From Oscillospiraceae bacterium (GTDB lineage: Bacteria > Bacillota > Clostridia > Oscillospirales > CAG-272): a stretch of DNA of 32,118 nucleotides. The notes beneath the pieces were generated by a model. That model did not search any database. It was not told the DNA's origin and saw nothing but the letters and a program-made list of their open reading frames with translations. The stretch lies in assembly GCA_015063725.1 (NCBI GenBank), contig SVTP01000028.1, positions 1 to 32,118 of the forward strand, given 5' to 3'. The position numbers and the translations under genes were made by a program. Positions 6,780-13,523 of this stretch are shown piece by piece. Numbering within the stretch: position 1 is the stretch's first letter; each line of letters starts with the position of its first letter.

Positions 6780-8063
6780 TTATTTTAATTTTACAATTCC
6801 GTCGGAGCAAACAACTTCGGTTGCGGGGACACTGTTTCCGAAATCAGAAGTGACCTTCATAGCATTCCATTGTTCAACGGTTCCATCAAAGGCGATGCTC
6901 GTAAGGCTACTGCAACCCTCGAACGCATACCAGTCGATGCTTGTAACACTGTCCGGTATCGTGATGCTCGTAAGGCTACCGCAACCCTCGAACGCAAAAA
7001 CGCCGATGCTCGTTACGCTATTGGGTATTGTAAAGCTCGTAAGGCTACTGCAACCACGGAACGCACTACCGAATATGCTTGTTACGCTATCGGGTATCGC
7101 GATGCTCGTAAGGCTACTGCAACCATCGAACGCACCACCGCCGATGCTAGTGACACTATCGGGAATTGTGATGCTCGTCAAACTACTGCAACCACGGAAT
7201 GCATCATCGCCGATGCTCGTGACACTATCGGGAATTGTGATGCTCGTCAAACTACTGCAACCACGGAATGCATCATCGCCGATGCTTGTTACACTATCGG
7301 GAATCGTGATGCTCGTCAGTCCACTACAATCATAGAAAGCACCATACAGGATATTGCCGCCCGTTATTGTAACCGATTTCAAGTTTGCGGGGATGTAGTA
7401 GGTGTGGTAGGCGCCTCCGTTACAACTTTGTGAAGTTGCAACACCGCCTTCATAACTCACTGTGCCAAAGATGCAGCCGAACGGATCTTGATAGTGATCG
7501 CTTTCTGTTTTTACAGAACCGCCCACAAACGGCAGGGTGATGCTTTCGAGACTACTGCAACCAGCGAATGCGGACGAACCGATGCTCGTTACGCTATTGG
7601 GTATTGTAAAGCTCGTCAGGCTACTGCAACCCTCGAACGCAAAAACGCCGATGCTCGTTACGCTATTGGGTATTGTAAAGCTCGTCAGGCTACTGCAACC
7701 AGAGAACACACTATTGCCGATGCTCGCAATGCCAGTTGGAAGATTGACGTTTGTTAAAGAACTACAATTTCGGAACGCAGAATCGCCTATGGTTGTTATG
7801 CTGTTTGGCAATTTGATGCTTTTTATGAAAGAACAGTTTTCGAAGGCCTTACTAGCTATACCTGTAATAGGCTTACCCTTATATTTTGACGGAATAACGA
7901 GTTCTGTGTCCATACGATCTTGCAATCCAATAATTGAACATGTCTCGCCATCTTCATTCAATTGATACAAAAAATCATTGGACAAGAGACTACAGGAGGC
8001 AAGCACATTTACAGTGCAAAGCAGTAAAACAAGCGCTAACAACATAGAAATAATCTTTTTCAT
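6780..8063 (-). CDS. BspA-type leucine-rich repeat lipoprotein
   Basis: The 427-aa product has a lipoprotein signal peptide ending LASC (Cys24) and at least a dozen LRR_5 (BspA/TpLRR) repeats of 23 residues, each built around LTSITIPDSVTSIG then an x-x-AF-x-G-C-S-S turn. About residues 175-225 (VGGSVKTESDHYQDPFGCIF ...) interrupt the array, as is common in BspA proteins of gut Firmicutes where a capping or insertion loop occurs. Such proteins are surface exposed and bind host or microbial ligands. The DNA of the array is highly repetitive, with neighbouring 69-bp units differing by a single base (7141-7209 and 7210-7278). Promoter and leader closely match those of the lipoprotein gene at 32013. 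Ligand unknown. Confidence 0.9.
   Translation of the reverse strand: MKKIISMLLALVLLLCTVNVLASCSLLSNDFLYQLNEDGETCSIIGLQDRMDTELVIPSKYKGKPITGIASKAFENCSFIKSIKLPNSITTIGDSAFRNCSSLTNVNLPTGIASIGNSVFSGCSSLTSFTIPNSVTSIGVFAFEGCSSLTSFTIPNSVTSIGSSAFAGCSSLESITLPFVGGSVKTESDHYQDPFGCIFGTVSYEGGVATSQSCNGGAYHTYYIPANLKSVTITGGNILYGAFYDCSGLTSITIPDSVTSIGDDAFRGCSSLTSITIPDSVTSIGDDAFRGCSSLTSITIPDSVTSIGGGAFDGCSSLTSIAIPDSVTSIFGSAFRGCSSLTSFTIPNSVTSIGVFAFEGCGSLTSITIPDSVTSIDWYAFEGCSSLTSIAFDGTVEQWNAMKVTSDFGNSVPATEVVCSDGIVKLK
6880..7740. repeat. 69-bp tandem repeats coding for LRR units
   Basis: Successive 69-bp units encode 23-residue leucine-rich repeats; the array is broken at about 7340-7540 by a non-repeat insert. Units at 7141-7209 and 7210-7278 differ by one base, which points to recent unit duplication. 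Confidence 0.85.
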
Positions 8064-8136
8064 AGTCTTTCACTTTCACGTTTCACCCCGTCGGGATTTG
8101 CGCATATATTATATCACATTTTTAGAAAATTGTCAA
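8064..8136 (-). promoter_or_regulatory. Promoter and leader of the LRR lipoprotein gene
   Basis: TTGACA (8131-8136) and TATAAT (8108-8113) are 17 bp apart on the minus strand. The 44-nt leader contains a small CCCGACGGG hairpin and the unusual ribosome-binding region ACGTGAAAGTGAAAGA. The whole 73-bp module is closely similar to 31939-32012. Confidence 0.8.
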
Positions 8137-8141
8137 TATTT

Positions 8142-8789
8142 TCAATTCTTCCCATGCTCGCAAAGGTGTGCGATGGGACATTCATCACATTTTGGATTGC
8201 GTGCGGTGCAGGTGTCACGTCCGAATTGCACGATGCGGTGGCAAAAATCGCAGATCTCTTTTTGCTCAAGGAGTGGTGTGAGGATGCGCTCCACCTGCAC
8301 GGGGTCTTTGAGCCCCTCGCGGTACATGCCAAAGCGTCCGCAAATGCGCATACAGTGCGTGTCGGCAACCACGCCGCCCTTTGCATAGAGGTCACCGAGT
8401 AGCAGATTGGCTACCTTTCGCCCAACACCCGGGAACTTCAGCAGTTCTTCCATTGTATCGGGTACAGTGCCGCCGTACTCGTTTACGAGCATGGCACAAG
8501 CATCTTTGGTATTTTGCGATTTGACGTGATAAAGCCCACACGGGCGGATGTATTCTTCAAGCTCTTCCACCGTCGCCGCAGCAATTGCCTCGGGCGTCGG
8601 GTAAGCGGCAAAAAGCTCGCGGCAGACCAAGTTGACGCGCGCATCGGTGCATTGTGCCGAAAGTCTACCCATAATGAGCAGCTTCCAAGGCTCTCCGCCC
8701 CACTCCAGCGCACAGAGCGCTTCGGGATATATCTCTTTGAGCGCTTCGACGATCTGCGCCAAGCGCTCTCTTTTTTGTTTTTGTGTCAT
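8142..8789 (-). CDS. nth: Endonuclease III (DNA glycosylase/AP lyase)
   Basis: This 215-aa protein is a typical endonuclease III, which excises oxidised pyrimidines and cleaves the abasic site in base excision repair. It has the helix-hairpin-helix motif LLKFPGVGRKVANLLLG with the catalytic Lys, the catalytic Asp in VVADTHCMRICGRFG, and a C-terminal [4Fe-4S] motif Cys-x6-Cys-x2-Cys-x5-Cys (CTARNPKCDECPIAHLC). Length is normal. The ATG at 8789 has AGGGGG upstream; the longer frame begins inside the promoter and is rejected. It is monocistronic with its own consensus promoter. Its stop lies just past the divergent LRR promoter, so the intergenic space is very tight. Confidence 0.95.
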   Translation of the reverse strand: MTQKQKRERLAQIVEALKEIYPEALCALEWGGEPWKLLIMGRLSAQCTDARVNLVCRELFAAYPTPEAIAAATVEELEEYIRPCGLYHVKSQNTKDACAMLVNEYGGTVPDTMEELLKFPGVGRKVANLLLGDLYAKGGVVADTHCMRICGRFGMYREGLKDPVQVERILTPLLEQKEICDFCHRIVQFGRDTCTARNPKCDECPIAHLCEHGKN

Positions 8790-8829
8790 ATTTGCCCCCT
8801 GTGGGATTTTGTCGGATTTTGTTGGGTTT

Positions 8830-8858
8830 ATTATAGCATATTTGCGTAGGGATGTCAA
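8830..8858 (-). promoter_or_regulatory. Consensus sigma-A promoter of nth
   Basis: On the minus strand TTGACA (8853-8858) and TATAAT (8830-8835) are separated by 17 bp. Confidence 0.85.
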
Positions 8859-8867
8859 GGGTTGTTG

Positions 8868-8945
8868 TTTATCACCTCATCCGTCCCAATGCAGCATTAT
8901 TGTTTTGACGGGACGTCGAGGGCGCCGTCCCCTACCGGTTTTGTG
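8868..8945. repeat. GC-rich extragenic repeat remnant
   Basis: The segment carries GACGGGAC-GTCGAGGGCGCC-GTCCCCTAC, a short imperfect inverted repeat without coding capacity. It resembles intergenic repeats common in gut Clostridia. That assignment is from general familiarity and needs a genome-wide search. Confidence 0.4.
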
Positions 8946-8975
8946 ATAGAATTTTCAAAAAATGCCTCTCCTCTA

Positions 8976-9004
8976 TTTACTTTGCGCGCGTTTTGTGGTA
9001 TAAT
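8976..9004 (+). promoter_or_regulatory. Sigma-A promoter of the YdcF-like gene
   Basis: TTTACT (8976-8981) and TATAAT (8999-9004) are separated by 17 bp. Confidence 0.7.
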
Positions 9005-9037
9005 GTCAAAAAAAGATCTTTCGAAAGGAGCACGGCT

Positions 9038-9655
9038 GTGAACGATCGCATTATCGATGATATTTCCAACTACATATTTGTGCGTGACGTCCCAAGGGCG
9101 GCAGACGTCCTCTTTTTGCCGGGCGGCATGCACCCCCAACAACCCGAGTACGCCGCCGAGCTTTACCGTCGCGGATACGCCAAATGGATCATCCCCTCGG
9201 GTGCGATGGGCACGCGGTGGGAGTCCTGGCCAGGCGTTGCCGACAAGGCAGACATTTATACAGGCAATTATCGGTCGGAATGTGAGTTTTTCATCGATGT
9301 TCTGACCAGACACGGTGTACCGCGAACTGCAATCCTCCCCGAGGACCAAGCACGCCACACGCGCGACAACGCGTTTCTTTCGAGAAAGCTTGTCGACGAG
9401 AACGGCATCAAAATCAAAACCGCTCTCATTGTTTGCAAGGAGTTCCACGCGCGACGCTGCCTGATGCTTTATCAAATGGCATTCCCCGACGTCGAGTTTG
9501 TGGTCTGCCCCATCAATTGCTCGGGCATCACCAAGGAAAATTGGTATAAGAGCGAGCGCGGCATCAACCGCGTGCTGGGCGAGATTGAGCGCTGCGGCAA
9601 TCAGTTTGTGGGGGATGTGAAGGACTATTTGCTTGGTAACGCGTTGGTGAAATAA
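9038..9655 (+). CDS. YdcF/SanA-like DUF218 protein
   Basis: The 205-aa product resembles the DUF218 (YdcF/ElyC/SanA) family, Rossmann-like proteins linked to envelope metabolism in some bacteria. Diagnostic segments are DVLFLPGGMHPQQPEYAAEL, then YAKWIIPSGAMG, SECEFFIDVLTRHGVPRTAI, ARHTRDNAFLSRKLVDENG with the family's T-x-x-N-A/E core, and ALIVCKEFHARRCLMLYQMAF. The GTG at 9038 has GAAAGGAG eight bases upstream, better than the upstream in-frame start, which lies in the promoter. No membrane anchor is seen, unlike SanA, so it is probably cytoplasmic. It is followed 32 bp later by the MazG-like gene and then the GH20 gene, so the three may share a transcript. Confidence 0.8.
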   Translation: MNDRIIDDISNYIFVRDVPRAADVLFLPGGMHPQQPEYAAELYRRGYAKWIIPSGAMGTRWESWPGVADKADIYTGNYRSECEFFIDVLTRHGVPRTAILPEDQARHTRDNAFLSRKLVDENGIKIKTALIVCKEFHARRCLMLYQMAFPDVEFVVCPINCSGITKENWYKSERGINRVLGEIERCGNQFVGDVKDYLLGNALVK

Positions 9656-9687
9656 AATCCACGAAAACAGAACCGAGGAGTTTGTGT

Positions 9688-10029
9688 ATGAACATTAACG
9701 AATATCAAGAATTGGCAATGAAAACCCTTAATCCCGCTCTGGACAAAAAAGATGTTTTGATCAACAGTGTTATGGGGCTTTGCGGTGAATCTGGCGAGGT
9801 GATCGACATTGTGAAAAAATGGCTTGCGCAAGGTCACGAGCTCAATCGGGAACAGTTGATCAAAGAGCTTGGCGACGTGGCTTGGTATTTGGCTGAGGCT
9901 GCTACGGCTTTGGACGTTCCGCTTGAGGACATTTTGCAAGCAAACATTGAAAAATTGAAAAAACGCTACCCCGAGGGGTTTGACATTGAACGTTCAACCT
10001 CTCGATGCAAAGACGATATTGAAAAGTAA
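9688..10029 (+). CDS. MazG-like nucleotide pyrophosphohydrolase
   Basis: The 113-aa product has the single-domain all-alpha NTP-PPase fold of MazG-like proteins, which hydrolyse (d)NTPs to the monophosphate and pyrophosphate for nucleotide-pool cleaning. The Mg-binding motif pair is visible: GLCGESGEVIDIVKK (E-x2-E) and IKELGDVAWYLAEAA (E-x2-D). The N terminus MNINEYQELAMKTLN is typical. The ATG at 9688 follows GAGGAG, and an upstream TTG-type start is unnecessary. It lies between the YdcF-like and GH20 genes on the same strand with short gaps. Which nucleotide it prefers cannot be told. Confidence 0.85.
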   Translation: MNINEYQELAMKTLNPALDKKDVLINSVMGLCGESGEVIDIVKKWLAQGHELNREQLIKELGDVAWYLAEAATALDVPLEDILQANIEKLKKRYPEGFDIERSTSRCKDDIEK

Positions 10030-10058
10030 CAAACGCTCGACACAAAGGAGAATACAAC

Positions 10059-11660
10059 ATGAAAAATTACAACACCTTTGGCGTGATGATTGATATGTCG
10101 CGCAACGCGGTTATGAGCCTTGACGGACTGCGCCGCTTCTTCCCTCTGCTCAAAAAGATGGGATACAACTGTGTATTCCTTTACACCGAGGATACCTACG
10201 AGGTGGACGGTGAGCCTTATTTTGGCTATATGAGAGGCCGCTACTCCAAGGCAGAACTCAAAGCAATTGACGATTTGGGTGCTTCGATGGGCATTGAGGT
10301 CATTCCTTGCATTCAAACACTGGCACATCTGACCGCGGCCGTTCGTTGGGGCAAGTTCCCCATCGATTTTGGCGACGTTCTTCTGACCGATGACGAGCGT
10401 TCCTATGAGTTTATCGACCATATGTTCGCCTCTCTTTCGGAGTGTTTCCGTACCAAGCGTATTCACATCGGTATGGATGAAGCCTTCAACCTCGGTCGCG
10501 GCAAGCACTTGGACATTCACGGCTACGAGCCTGTGAACACCATCATCAAGCGTCACCTTGCTCGCGTTTGCGAGATTGCAAAGAAATATGACTACGAGGT
10601 CATGATCTGGTCGGATATGTTCTTCCGCTCCTGGAACAACGGCAAATATTACATTCCCAAGTGTGAAATGCCCAAAGAGGTCGTTGATGCATTCCCCCCT
10701 GAGGTCATCCCTGTTTTTTGGGACTATTGGACCACGAAAAAGGAAGGCTATAGCGATATGTTTGACAACCACCGTCAGCTCTCCAAAAACACGTGGTTTG
10801 CAGGCGGTGCGTGGAGCTGGATCGGGCTCATCCCCAGCAACCGTTACACGCTCAAATCTATGCTCCCCGCTCTGGATGCCTGCCGTGAGAAGAAGATCAA
10901 AAACGTCTTCTTTACCATGTGGGGCGACAACGGCGGCGAATGCTCGCACTTCTCGCAGCTTCCCTCCCTGTTCTACCTCTCCGAGTACGCCAAGGGCAAC
11001 ACCGACGAGGAGCTGATCAAAGTCAAATTCAAAAAGATGTTTGGCATCGACTACGACGAGTTTATGGAGATCGACATGCCAAATCACATCGTCGAATACA
11101 CGAGCTACCCCAAAAATCCTGCAAAGTATATGCTTCTTTCGGATTACTTCAACGACTTCCTCGATTACAGTGTAACGCTCGGCGCAGGTGCAAAGTTTGG
11201 TGAAATCTCCAAAAAGCTTTCTGCTACCGCCAAAAAGACACGCAAATACGGCTACGTGTTCGACTCTGCCGCAAAACTTTGTGACGTACTGGAGATCAAA
11301 TATGAGCTTGGACTCCGCACACGTCGCGCCTACGAGGCTGGCGACAAGGAAACACTCCGCGCACTTGCCGAAAAGGACTACCCCGAGGTCATCAAGCGTC
11401 TTGGCATTTTTGTCAAAGCCTTTGAAAAGCAATGGATGACCGACAACAAGCCCCACGGCTTTGAGGTGCAGGACCGTCGCATTGGCGGTGTCATGCGCCG
11501 CACCGAGGCTTGCCGCGCGCGCATCCTCGCCTACGTCAACGGCAAGATCGACCGCATTGAAGAGCTGGAAGAAGAGCTCCTGCCCTTTGGCGGCTTTGAG
11601 CCCGGTGTAAGTCTTTCCTTCAACTACTCTCGCCATGCAATGGCAGTCAATTTGGATTGA
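10059..11660 (+). CDS. Glycoside hydrolase family 20-like beta-N-acetylhexosaminidase
   Basis: The 533-aa protein resembles GH20 exo-beta-N-acetylhexosaminidases, which release terminal GlcNAc/GalNAc by substrate-assisted catalysis. The catalytic Asp-Glu pair is D140-E141 in RIHIGMDEAFNLGRG. Earlier blocks fit the TIM barrel: LLKKMGYNCVFLYTEDTYEV, GIEVIPCIQTLAHL, and later EVMIWSDMFFR and VFFTMWGDNGGE. There is no signal peptide and no accessory carbohydrate-binding domain, so it should act in the cytoplasm on imported oligosaccharides or glycopeptides, unlike secreted GH20 enzymes. AAAGGAG precedes the ATG. It is the last gene of the + strand group and ends at a strong terminator. Transporters are not in view. 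Confidence 0.85.
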   Translation: MKNYNTFGVMIDMSRNAVMSLDGLRRFFPLLKKMGYNCVFLYTEDTYEVDGEPYFGYMRGRYSKAELKAIDDLGASMGIEVIPCIQTLAHLTAAVRWGKFPIDFGDVLLTDDERSYEFIDHMFASLSECFRTKRIHIGMDEAFNLGRGKHLDIHGYEPVNTIIKRHLARVCEIAKKYDYEVMIWSDMFFRSWNNGKYYIPKCEMPKEVVDAFPPEVIPVFWDYWTTKKEGYSDMFDNHRQLSKNTWFAGGAWSWIGLIPSNRYTLKSMLPALDACREKKIKNVFFTMWGDNGGECSHFSQLPSLFYLSEYAKGNTDEELIKVKFKKMFGIDYDEFMEIDMPNHIVEYTSYPKNPAKYMLLSDYFNDFLDYSVTLGAGAKFGEISKKLSATAKKTRKYGYVFDSAAKLCDVLEIKYELGLRTRRAYEAGDKETLRALAEKDYPEVIKRLGIFVKAFEKQWMTDNKPHGFEVQDRRIGGVMRRTEACRARILAYVNGKIDRIEELEEELLPFGGFEPGVSLSFNYSRHAMAVNLD

Positions 11661-11679
11661 TAAAACAGAATAAAAAATG

Positions 11680-11717
11680 GAGCGCAGTGACAAACCGGTC
11701 ACTGCGCTCTGTTTTTT
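11680..11717 (+). terminator. Terminator of the GH20 gene
   Basis: The perfect 12-bp stem GAGCGCAGTGAC / GTCACTGCGCTC is followed by TGTTTTTT. Confidence 0.9.
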
Positions 11718-11742
11718 GTTGAATTTTTATTTGCGTAGATTT

Positions 11743-11880
11743 GTTAGCCGCCTTTTCTTTGCAAAATGGAGGCGCAAAGAAAAGGCTAACGAAAAGAAAC
11801 GCCGAGGTCGGGGGCTCCGCCCCTCTACCCCGCAAGCTTTTGAAAAAGCTTGACCAAAACTTTCTCACATGGTGCACATC
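11743..11880. repeat. Compound inverted-repeat element
   Basis: Arms GTTAGCCGCCTTTTCTTTGC and GCAAAGAAAAGGCTAAC form an inverted repeat with one bulged base. Downstream are GGGGGCTCCGCCCC and AAGCTTTTGAAAAAGCTT hairpins. There is no coding capacity. It fills the space between the GH20 terminator and the end of spoVAE. Confidence 0.65.
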
Positions 11881-11885
11881 ATTTT

Positions 11886-12254
11886 TCAACTTTTCGGCTT
11901 CCCCTTTGAAATCAAGCAAGCGAGATAACCGAACACAAGTGCCGCCGCAATGCCGCCTGCCGATGCGCGGAGTCCGCCCGTAAGGGCACCAAGGAGTCCC
12001 TCCTCCCCTACCGCTTCCTTTACGCCCTTGGCAATCAGGTAGCCAAAACCTGTCAGGGGAACAGTCGCGCCTGCGCCTGCAAAATCAACGATGGGTTGAT
12101 AGATCCCCATTCCGCCAAGCACCACGCCCGCCACAACGTAGGTCACCAGAATGCGCGCAGGGGTGAGCTTTGTGCGGTCGATGAGAATCTGCGCAATCAC
12201 GCAGAAAATGCCGCCCACTAAAAAGGCGCGCAAATACGTCAATAGCAAATCCAT
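11886..12254 (-). CDS. spoVAE: Stage V sporulation protein AE
   Basis: The 122-aa membrane protein matches SpoVAE (the SpoVAEb type), part of the SpoVA channel that moves Ca-dipicolinate into the forespore and releases it at germination. The sequence shows about four hydrophobic segments (YLRAFLVGGIFCVIAQIL, LVTYVVAGVVLGGMGIY, the LTGFGYLIAKG region, and GGIAAALVFGYLACLI) and the family blocks DRTKLTPARILV and GAGATVPLTGFG. TAAGGAGG overlaps the spoVAD stop, 11 bp upstream, so the pair is cotranscribed and probably translationally coupled. Length is normal. Confidence 0.92.
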   Translation of the reverse strand: MDLLLTYLRAFLVGGIFCVIAQILIDRTKLTPARILVTYVVAGVVLGGMGIYQPIVDFAGAGATVPLTGFGYLIAKGVKEAVGEEGLLGALTGGLRASAGGIAAALVFGYLACLISKGKPKS

Positions 12255-12265
12255 TTTATTCCTCC

Positions 12266-13285
12266 TTACGGCAAGTGTTCAATCTCAAGTAGATGCGCCA
12301 CTGCGAGCACCTCTTCGCCTTGCTTGAGGCTATCGGGGCTCATCATGGCTCCCGTTGCCAAAAAGAGAATGCGCGAAAGCTCTCCCCGCTTCACTCTTGG
12401 CAAAATATCGGCAGAGAGCACCACCGCCGAGCAGCCGCACCCCGAGCCGCCGCCGTGAACGTCCTGCCTCTCTCTGTCATAGATCATTTTTCCGCAATCG
12501 TTATAAACGCCGCCGATCTCATACCCCTCGGCGCGCATCAGCGAGGTAAGAATGTCGCCCCCTTCAAAGCCAAGGTCGCCCGTAACGATCAGGTCGTAAT
12601 CATCGGGACGCATTTGCGTTTCCTCAAAAAAGCGGCAAAGCGTATCCAGTGCCGCAGGCGCCATCGCCGCGCCCATATTGGCGGCATCGCGCACACCGCT
12701 ATCCTGCACGCGACCGATCACGCATCGCCGAACCACAGCTCTGCCCTCGTCCGATGGCATTTCTTCGTCCGCGCTACGCACCAAAAAGGCGCCCGCACCT
12801 GTAACCGTCCACTGTGCGGTGGGGGCTCTTTGCGCGCCGTACTCCAAGGGGGTTCGATATTGCCGCTCGGCAGAACAGTAATGCGAGGACGTCACCGCCG
12901 CGGCAATATTGCACATCCCGTAACTGACCATCAAGGAAGAAAGCAAAAGGCTTTCGGCGCAGGTTGAGCAAGCGCCATAGAGACCGACATACGGAATGCC
13001 AAAGGTCTGCAAGCCGTATGCCGAGCTGACACACTGATTGAGCAGATCCCCTGCAAAAAGAGTGCCAATCTCATTGGCGTTCACCGTTGCTTTTGCCATG
13101 GCTGTGTTGAGTGCTAAGCGCTGCATTTCGCTCTCGGATTTTTCCCACGTTTTCATGCCAAAACGGTCGCAGGAATCGCGCAAATCGAACAGATTTCCAA
13201 GCGGTCCTTCCGACTCCTTGCCCCCAACAACGCTTGCCGAAGCAAAGATTTCGGCATTCGTTTGAATTACGTCACCTCTCATCAT
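12266..13285 (-). CDS. spoVAD: Stage V sporulation protein AD
   Basis: The 339-aa product is SpoVAD, a thiolase-fold protein that binds dipicolinic acid in the SpoVA complex on the forespore inner membrane. Conserved blocks are GDLLNQCVSSAYGLQTFGIP, YGACSTCAESL around the thiolase-type Cys, AVTSSHYCSAERQYRTPLEYG, TVTGAGAFLV, LIVTGDLGFEG and HGGGSGCGCSAVV. Length is close to the family norm. GGAGGTGA precedes the first of two adjacent ATG codons. Upstream lies a possible forespore-type promoter and then the divergent SH3 lipoprotein gene. spoVAC, usually directly upstream, is absent. Confidence 0.95.
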   Translation of the reverse strand: MMRGDVIQTNAEIFASASVVGGKESEGPLGNLFDLRDSCDRFGMKTWEKSESEMQRLALNTAMAKATVNANEIGTLFAGDLLNQCVSSAYGLQTFGIPYVGLYGACSTCAESLLLSSLMVSYGMCNIAAAVTSSHYCSAERQYRTPLEYGAQRAPTAQWTVTGAGAFLVRSADEEMPSDEGRAVVRRCVIGRVQDSGVRDAANMGAAMAPAALDTLCRFFEETQMRPDDYDLIVTGDLGFEGGDILTSLMRAEGYEIGGVYNDCGKMIYDRERQDVHGGGSGCGCSAVVLSADILPRVKRGELSRILFLATGAMMSPDSLKQGEEVLAVAHLLEIEHLP

Positions 13286-13304
13286 TCGTCACCTCCAGGG
13301 CAAT

Positions 13305-13333
13305 TATTTTGTGCAAATTTTGTCGCATTATAC
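13305..13333 (-). promoter_or_regulatory. Possible sigma-G/sigma-F type promoter of spoVAD-spoVAE
   Basis: On the minus strand GTATA (13329-13333) fits the forespore -35 pattern GHATR, and CAAAATA (13305-13311) differs at one base from the -10 pattern CATWHTA, with 17 bp between them. A TATAAT also overlaps the -35, so a sigma-A promoter is the alternative. The context favours a forespore promoter; the match is modest. Confidence 0.4.
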
Positions 13334-13414
13334 CACCCGGAGCGTCAGGATTGGAAAGGCAAAGAAAAAAGCAAAAATATTTTAATTTTTTTGCAAAAAA
13401 TCAAGAAAAATTCA

Positions 13415-13475
13415 TTGACAAGTATATTATTATATGTTATACTTATACTTGGATATTTAGCGGAGCATTATGCTC
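13415..13475 (+). promoter_or_regulatory. Promoter and leader hairpin of the SH3 lipoprotein gene
   Basis: TTGACA (13415-13420) and TATACT (13438-13443) are separated by 17 bp. The leader carries a perfect hairpin GGAGCA-TTA-TGCTCC at 13461-13475. Confidence 0.75.
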
Positions 13476-13523
13476 CCATTCGATAGAACGATTACGATTA
13501 ACAGAAAGGACACAACGAGAAAA

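Noticed and set aside
6880..7740. Regular repeats that could be taken for a CRISPR array.
   Set aside because: The repeats are contiguous 69-bp units without distinct spacers, and they encode 23-residue LRR units in frame.
6757..7965. Long + strand reading frames opposite the LRR gene, with repeated motifs such as ATATLER and MLVTLSGI.
   Set aside because: They are antisense shadows of the 69-bp LRR-coding repeats; the minus strand has the promoter, signal peptide and recognised LRR domain.
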